A stretch of 64,000 bases of DNA, from NCBI GenBank assembly GCA_963714145.1, contig OY970235.1, positions 1,426,001 to 1,490,000 of the forward strand, read 5' to 3'. Shown here piece by piece: positions 57,857 to 64,000 of the stretch. Position numbers and translations under genes: made by a program. The notes beneath the pieces were generated by a model. It saw only the letters and a list, made by a program, of their open reading frames with translations, was not told the DNA's origin and made no database searches. Each line of letters opens with the position of its first letter. The stretch's first letter is position 1. The DNA comes from JBBWZH01 sp035544115 (lineage in GTDB: Bacteria > Actinomycetota > Actinomycetes > Mycobacteriales > CADCTP01).

Positions 57857-59175
57857 CCGCGGCCGAAGCCCGGCCGGTGACGAGCCGGGGCGCCGAGCTC
57901 ACCAGCCGGTGGGACGCGGCGATGATGTCGAACTACGGCACGCCGCCGGTCGGGCTGGCCCGCGGCCAGGGCTGCCGGGTCTGGGACGTCGACGGCCGGG
58001 AGTACCTCGACCTGATCGGCGGCATCGCGGTGTCCAGCCTCGGGCATGCTCACCCGGCGCTGGTCCAGGCCGTTACCGAGCAGGTGGGCACGCTGGCGCA
58101 CAGCAGCAACCTGGCCATGCACGAGCCTGGGGTTCGGCTCGCCGAGCGGTTGCTCGGCCTGCTCGGCCCCGCCATCCCCGACGCCCGGGTGTTCCTCTGT
58201 AACGACGGTGCCGCCGCCAATGAGGCGGCCTACAAGCTGGCCCGCCGGCACGGCTGGGCTGCCGACCCGAGCGGCGGCCGGCTGGAGATCGTCGCCGCCG
58301 AGGGCAGCTTCCACGGCCGCAGCATGGGCGCGCTGTCGATCACCGGCTCGGCGTCGAAGCGGGCCCCGTTCGAGCCGCTGCCCGGCCCGGTCCGGTTCGT
58401 CCCGTACGGCGACGCCGCGGCGCTCACCGCCGCGGTCACCGAGCGCACCGCGGCGGTGTTCCTCGAGCCGACCCTTGGCGAGGGCGGTGTGGTGCCGCCA
58501 CCGCCGGGCTACCTGCAGGCGGCACGCGCCGCCTGCGACCGGTCCGGCGCGCTGCTGGTGCTGGACGAGGTGCAGAGCGGCGTCGGCCGCACCGGCTCCT
58601 GGTTCGCCATGCACCACACCGGAGTCGTGCCGGACGTGCTGACCCTGGCCAAGGGTCTCGGTGGCGGTCTGCCGATCGGCGCCTGCATCGGCATCGGTGC
58701 CGCCGGCCGGCTGTTCGTCCGTGGCGATCACGGCTCTACCTTCGGCGGCAACCCGGTGTGCTGCGCGGCCGCGCTGGCCGTGCTCGACACCATCGAGCGG
58801 GACGGCCTGCTCGCGCAGGTCACCGCCATCGGTGGCCGGTTGGCGCGCGGCCTGGCCGGCATCGACCACCCGCTCAGCCTGGGTGTCCGCGGCGCCGGGC
58901 TGTGGCTGGCGGTGCCGCTGACCGCACCGGTGGCGGGCGCGGTAGAGGCCGCGGCCCGTGACGCCGGTTTCCTCGTCAACGCCGTCCAGCCGGACGCGAT
59001 CCGGCTGGCCCCTCCGTTCGTGCTCAGTACGGCTCAGGCAGACTCCTTCGTCACAGCGCTACCGGGCATCCTGGACCGGATCGCAGCCGAGGCCGTCGTC
59101 ACTGATCGTGACGGCGGCTCGGCCCCGGCAGCAGCCGGCGCCACCGCGCCAGCCACCCGGACATCGACGGAATAG
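57853..59175 (+). CDS. argD: Acetylornithine aminotransferase
   Basis: PLP enzyme transferring the amino group from glutamate to N-acetylglutamate semialdehyde. 440 residues. Fold type I class III: FLCNDGAAANEAAYKLAR, FHGRSMGALS, the cofactor Asp in LVLDEVQSGVGRTG, and the Schiff-base Lys in LTLAKGLGGGLPIGA. A low-complexity Ala/Thr tail of about 25 residues follows the domain. GTG start overlaps argB. Confidence 0.96.
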   Translation: MTAAEARPVTSRGAELTSRWDAAMMSNYGTPPVGLARGQGCRVWDVDGREYLDLIGGIAVSSLGHAHPALVQAVTEQVGTLAHSSNLAMHEPGVRLAERLLGLLGPAIPDARVFLCNDGAAANEAAYKLARRHGWAADPSGGRLEIVAAEGSFHGRSMGALSITGSASKRAPFEPLPGPVRFVPYGDAAALTAAVTERTAAVFLEPTLGEGGVVPPPPGYLQAARAACDRSGALLVLDEVQSGVGRTGSWFAMHHTGVVPDVLTLAKGLGGGLPIGACIGIGAAGRLFVRGDHGSTFGGNPVCCAAALAVLDTIERDGLLAQVTAIGGRLARGLAGIDHPLSLGVRGAGLWLAVPLTAPVAGAVEAAARDAGFLVNAVQPDAIRLAPPFVLSTAQADSFVTALPGILDRIAAEAVVTDRDGGSAPAAAGATAPATRTSTE

Positions 59176-59191
59176 GACAAGGGAGTCCCCA

Positions 59192-60121
59192 ATGGTTCGC
59201 CACTTCCTCCGCGACGACGATCTCGGGCCGCCCGAACTCGTCGAGGTGCTGGATCTCGCCGACCAGATGAAGGCCGACCGGTTCGCGCACACCCCGCTGG
59301 CCGGCCCGCGGTCGGTGGCGGTCATCTTCGACAAGCCGTCCACCCGCACCCGGGTCTCGTTCAGCGTCGGCATCGCCGAACTCGGCGGCTACCCGCTGGT
59401 CATCGACGCCGCCACGACCCAGCTCGGCCGCGGCGAACCGATCGAAGACACCGCCCGGGTGCTCGACCGGCAGTGCGTGGCCATCGTCTGGCGCACCTTC
59501 GGCCAGGCCCGGATCGAGGCGATGGCCCGGGCCAGCCGGGTGCCGGTGGTGAACGCGCTCACCGACCGGTTCCATCCCTGCCAGATCCTGGCCGACCTGC
59601 AGACCGTGCGTGCGCACAAGGGCCGGCTGGCCGGGCTGACCTTGACCTACGCCGGCGACGGCGCGAACAACATGGCGCACTCCTACCTGCTCGGCGGCGC
59701 CGCCGCCGGCATGCACGTCCGCATCGGCAGCCCGGCCGCCTTCCAGCCCGACCCGGCCGTGCTGGCCCGGGCGGCCGAGATCGCCGCCGGTACCGGCGGC
59801 TCGGTACAGGTGCTGTCCGAGCCGAAGGACGCGTTCGCCGGGGCGGACGTACTGGCCACCGATACCTGGGTGTCGATGGGTGACGAAGGCAGCACCACCG
59901 ACCGGGCCACCCCGTTCGTCCGGTTCGCGCTGGACGAGCAGGCGTTGTCCCTGGCCGCGGCGGACGCGATCGTCCTGCACTGCCTGCCGGCCTACCGGGG
60001 GAAGGAGATCGCCGCCGCGGTACTGGACGGCCCGCAGAGCGTGGTCTGGGACGAGGCGGAGAACCGGCTGCACGCCCAGAAGGCGCTGCTGACCTGGCTG
60101 CTCGCCAGAGCGGCCGGGTGA
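59192..60121 (+). CDS. argF: Ornithine carbamoyltransferase
   Basis: Makes citrulline from ornithine and carbamoyl phosphate (the product of CarAB). 309 residues. Carbamoyl-phosphate site DKPSTRTRVSF, then HPCQILADLQT, ornithine loop VSMGDE and catalytic HCLPAYRG. ATG 59192 has AAGGGAG six bases upstream. The TGA overlaps the argR start (GTGA). Confidence 0.97.
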   Translation: MVRHFLRDDDLGPPELVEVLDLADQMKADRFAHTPLAGPRSVAVIFDKPSTRTRVSFSVGIAELGGYPLVIDAATTQLGRGEPIEDTARVLDRQCVAIVWRTFGQARIEAMARASRVPVVNALTDRFHPCQILADLQTVRAHKGRLAGLTLTYAGDGANNMAHSYLLGGAAAGMHVRIGSPAAFQPDPAVLARAAEIAAGTGGSVQVLSEPKDAFAGADVLATDTWVSMGDEGSTTDRATPFVRFALDEQALSLAAADAIVLHCLPAYRGKEIAAAVLDGPQSVVWDEAENRLHAQKALLTWLLARAAG

Positions 60122-60798
60122 GCGCGATGCCGCAGCGCAAGCTCACCGAGGCCCGGCCCGCGCCCCGGCCGGCCGCGCCCCGGCCGGTCGATGCGGCCGA
60201 GCCCCGGCCGCCTACCGCGCCGCTGACCAAGGCCGCCCGGCAGGCCCGGATCGCCGACCTGGTCACCCGCCAGCAGGTCCGGTCGCAGGCTGAGCTTGCC
60301 GACCTGCTGGTCGCGGACGGGGTCGCGGTCACCCAGGCCACGCTGTCGCGCGACCTGGAGGAGCTCGGCGCGGTCAAGCTCCGATCCGGCGGCGGTGCAC
60401 CCGCCTACCACGTTCCGGACGACGGCGACATCCGGCCGGGCCGTGCGGTCGCCGAGCTCGGCCCGTCCCGGATGGTGCGGCTGCTCGCCGACCTGCTGGT
60501 CGGGGTGGACGCCAGCGGCAACCTGGCGGTGCTGCGCACCCCACCGGGCGCCGCGCAACTGCTCGCCTCGGCCATCGACCGGGCCGGCATGCCGGACGTG
60601 GTCGGCACGGTCGCCGGCGACGACACGCTGCTGCTGGTGGCCAGGGCTGCCGACGGGGGGCAGGCGCTGGCGCAGCGGATGCGCGGGTTGGCCGAGGGCA
60701 CGCTCACCGTCGACATCGCCTACCCGCAGATAACCATCCAGATCGACGATCCCAGCGGGGGCCACGGGCCACCCGCACCCGACCACACCATCGAATAG
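60118..60798 (+). CDS. argR: Arginine repressor ArgR
   Basis: Arginine-dependent repressor of the arg operon. The winged HTH is ARIADLVTRQQVRSQAELADLL and TQATLSRDLEELGAVKLR; the C-terminal hexamerisation and arginine-binding domain includes TVAGDDTLLLVA. 226 residues, longer than the usual 150-170 because of an N-terminal Pro/Arg/Ala extension of about 38 residues and a short C-terminal tail. GTG 60118 overlaps argF; ATG 60127 is an alternative. Likely binds the ARG box before argC. Confidence 0.95.
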   Translation: MSAMPQRKLTEARPAPRPAAPRPVDAAEPRPPTAPLTKAARQARIADLVTRQQVRSQAELADLLVADGVAVTQATLSRDLEELGAVKLRSGGGAPAYHVPDDGDIRPGRAVAELGPSRMVRLLADLLVGVDASGNLAVLRTPPGAAQLLASAIDRAGMPDVVGTVAGDDTLLLVARAADGGQALAQRMRGLAEGTLTVDIAYPQITIQIDDPSGGHGPPAPDHTIE

Positions 60799-60806
60799 GA
60801 GCACCC

Positions 60807-62012
60807 GTGACCGAGCGTGTCGTCCTGGCCTACTCCGGCGGCCTGGACACCTCCGTGGCGATCGGCTGGATCGCCGAACAGACCGGCGCCGAGGTGATCG
60901 CGGTAGCGGCCGACGTCGGCCAGGGCGGCGAAGACCTCGAGGTCGTCCGGAAGCGCGCGCTCGCCTGCGGTGCGGTGGAGTCGGAGGTGCTCGATCTCCG
61001 GGACGAGTTCGCCGAGTCGTACTGCCTGCCGGCGCTCAAGGCCGGCGCGCTGTACATGGAGCGGTACCCGCTGGTGTCGGCGTTGTCCCGGCCGGTGATC
61101 GTGGCGGCGCTGGTCGAGGCGGCCCGTCGGTACGGTGCCAGCACCGTCGCGCACGGCTGCACCGGCAAGGGCAACGACCAGGTGCGATTCGAGGTCGGTG
61201 TCGGCGCCCTCGGCCCGGACCTGACGGTGCTCGCCCCGGTCCGTGACTCGGCGATGACCCGGGACAAGGCGATCGCGTTCGCCGAGCGGCGCGGCCTGCC
61301 GGTGGAGGCCAGCAAGCGGTCGCCGTACTCGATCGACCAGAACCTCTGGGGCCGCGCGGTCGAGACCGGCTTCCTGGAAGACCCCTGGAACTCCCCGATC
61401 GAAGACCTCTACGCCTACACCGCCGACCCGGCCCTGGTGCGCGAACCGGACGAGCTGGTGATCTCGTTCACAGACGGCGTCCCGAACGCCGTTGACGGCC
61501 GCGCGATGAGCGTCCGCGAGGTGATCGAGGAGCTGAACCGGCGGGCCGGCGCGCAGGGCGTCGGCCGGCTGGACATGGTGGAAGACCGCCTGGTCGGCAT
61601 CAAGAGCCGCGAGGTCTACGAGGCTCCGGGCGCGATCGCCCTGCTGGCCGCGCACCGCGAGCTGGAAGACCTGACGGTCGAGCGCGACCTTCGCCGGTTC
61701 AAGCGGTCGGTAGAGCAGCGCTGGGCCGAGCTGGTCTATGACGGCCTGTGGTTCTCGCCACTCAAGGTCGCGCTCGACGCGTTCGTCGAGTCCTCGCAGC
61801 AGAACGTCACCGGGGACGTTCGGCTGCTGTTGCACGGCGGTCGCGCGGTCGCCACCGGCCGGCGCAGCGACGCCACCCTGTACGACTACGAGCTCGCCAC
61901 CTACGACACCGGCGACCAGTTCGACCAGTCGCTGGCCCGCGGGTTCGTCCAGCTCTGGGGGCTGCCCAGCAAGATCGCGGCCAGCCGGGATCTGCGGTCC
62001 GCGGGGTCGTGA
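60807..62012 (+). CDS. argG: Argininosuccinate synthase
   Basis: Joins citrulline and aspartate using ATP. 401 residues. P-loop VLAYSGGLDTSVAIGW at the N-terminus, VAHGCTGKGNDQVRFE for the substrate loop, SPYSIDQNLWGRAVE and ESREVY-type IKSREVYEAPGA. GTG 60807, with GGAGC upstream. Its stop overlaps a small alanine-rich frame that leads into argH. Confidence 0.97.
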   Translation: MTERVVLAYSGGLDTSVAIGWIAEQTGAEVIAVAADVGQGGEDLEVVRKRALACGAVESEVLDLRDEFAESYCLPALKAGALYMERYPLVSALSRPVIVAALVEAARRYGASTVAHGCTGKGNDQVRFEVGVGALGPDLTVLAPVRDSAMTRDKAIAFAERRGLPVEASKRSPYSIDQNLWGRAVETGFLEDPWNSPIEDLYAYTADPALVREPDELVISFTDGVPNAVDGRAMSVREVIEELNRRAGAQGVGRLDMVEDRLVGIKSREVYEAPGAIALLAAHRELEDLTVERDLRRFKRSVEQRWAELVYDGLWFSPLKVALDAFVESSQQNVTGDVRLLLHGGRAVATGRRSDATLYDYELATYDTGDQFDQSLARGFVQLWGLPSKIAASRDLRSAGS

Positions 62013-62112
62013 CGGCAGGCATGACGACGACGGCGGCAGCGGCGGCGGGCCCTGGGCGGGCGGGCCGCGTCGCTGCGTCGGCGGCAGCCGGTTACATGGC
62101 AGGATCAGGTCT

Positions 62113-62116
<4 letters not shown>
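62009..62116 (+). CDS. Putative 35-residue coupling ORF between argG and argH
   Basis: GTG 62009 overlaps the argG stop (GTGA) and the TGA 62116 overlaps the argH GTG (GTGA), so a ribosome could pass through all three frames. The peptide is Ala/Gly-rich (TTTAAAAAGPGRAGR, then AGYMAGSGL) with no recognisable domain. It may serve only to couple translation of argH to argG, or it may be accidental. Confidence 0.35.
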
Positions 62117-63551
<1,435 letters not shown>

Positions 63552-63555
<4 letters not shown>

Positions 63556-64000
63556 CCGACCTGGGTCGCCGGCAGCTGCCCCGGTCCCGCCTGCTCGGCC
63601 CGGTGCTGGACGTCGCTCGGGGCTTGCTCGGGCAGGTGCTGGTGGCCCGGTCGCCGGCCGGCACTGTCGCATTGCGACTGACCGAAGTGGAGGCTTACGC
63701 CGGGGCGGCCGACCCGGCCTCGCACGCCTACCGTGGCCGCACCCCGCGCAACGCGGTGATGTTCGGGCCGCCCGGTCATCTGTACGTCTATTTCGTCTAC
63801 GGAATGCACTGGTGCTGCAATGTCGTCTGTGGACCGGACGGCCTGCCGAACGCCGTGCTGCTGCGGGCTGGCGAGGTGGTGTCCGGAGTAGACATTGCCC
63901 GGTCCCGACGCGCGTCGACGCGGTCCGATGTGGACCTTGCCCGCGGCCCGGCCCGGCTGGCCAGCGCGCTCGGCATCGACGCCGGGGCGAACGGCACCGA
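63552..64000 (+). CDS. Alkyladenine (3-methyladenine) DNA glycosylase, 3' end outside window
   Basis: Base-excision repair glycosylase of the AAG/MPG family. About 150 residues are visible: LLGPVLDVARGLLGQVL, LTEVEAYAGAADPASHAYRG with the catalytic Glu, TPRNAVMFGPPGHLYVYFVYGMHWCCNVVC. The conserved N-terminus leaves only CTG 63552 as start, overlapping the argH stop (CTGA); no ATG/GTG/TTG is available in frame before LLGPVLD, and GTG 63598 would cut into it. This is the second apparent CTG start in the window. The position after argH is common in actinobacteria. Confidence 0.88.

Overview
The window reads as a very GC-rich actinomycete chromosome, most likely Micromonosporaceae (Actinoplanes/Micromonospora-like). 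This is inferred from near-saturated GC at third codon positions, frequent GTG starts with GTGA/ATGA overlaps, mIHF after pyrF, a 167-residue BldD between nusB and pyrR, and the gene order alaS-ruvX-mltG-aro-efp-nusB-bldD-pyr. Almost everything is core biosynthesis on the + strand.

Layout. 1-11774: alaS (5' end cut off), ruvX, mltG, then the shikimate cluster aroE, prepilin peptidase, aroC, aroK, aroB, aroQ, followed by pepQ, efp and nusB. 11775-12783: a repeat-rich gap, a strong bidirectional terminator and convergent bldD. 12784-23661: a PyrR-type RNA leader and the full pyrimidine operon pyrR, pyrB, pyrC, carA, carB, pyrK, pyrD, pyrF. carB carries five single-base indels as sequenced. 23662-25065: promoter, mihF, gmk, rpoZ. 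25066-31410: an island splitting the usual rpoZ-coaBC neighbourhood. It holds a 130-bp tandem palindromic repeat, a minus-strand operon (catalytic-Ser-less subtilase-like protein, ECF-type sigma factor, small two-part protein) and a divergent TPR-CHAT protease-like gene. 31415-41350: coaBC, metK, priA, def, fmt, rsmB, rpe. 41371-46997: riboflavin genes (split RibD, ribE, FMN riboswitch, ribAB, ribH), hisG and a small membrane protein. 46998-54637: structured leader, infC (ATT start), rpmI, rplT, a SpoU methylase, an orphan histidine kinase, pheS and pheT. 54658-63555: ARG box and leaderless promoter, then argC, argJ, argB, argD, argF, argR, argG, argH. 63552-end: an alkyladenine-type DNA glycosylase cut off by the window.

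The most interesting locus is the island at 25.1-31.4 kb. A TPR-CHAT protein with an intact His/Cys dyad faces an operon of a pseudo-subtilase, a sigma factor and a small protein in the position of an anti-sigma factor. By analogy with the CRISPR-linked TPR-CHAT/Csx30/RpoE arrangement, a protease-gated transcription switch without CRISPR parts is a reasonable hypothesis, unproven here.

A second theme is low-complexity, often tandemly repeated sequence inserted in frame into linkers of housekeeping enzymes: aroE (19 pentapeptides), priA (decapeptides), pyrF, rsmB and the S8-like protein. Short tandem repeats also fill several intergenic gaps. Regulation visible in sequence includes PyrR translational control, an FMN riboswitch, an ARG box overlapping the argC promoter with argR in the same operon, the ATT start of infC, and several -10 elements placed for leaderless transcripts.
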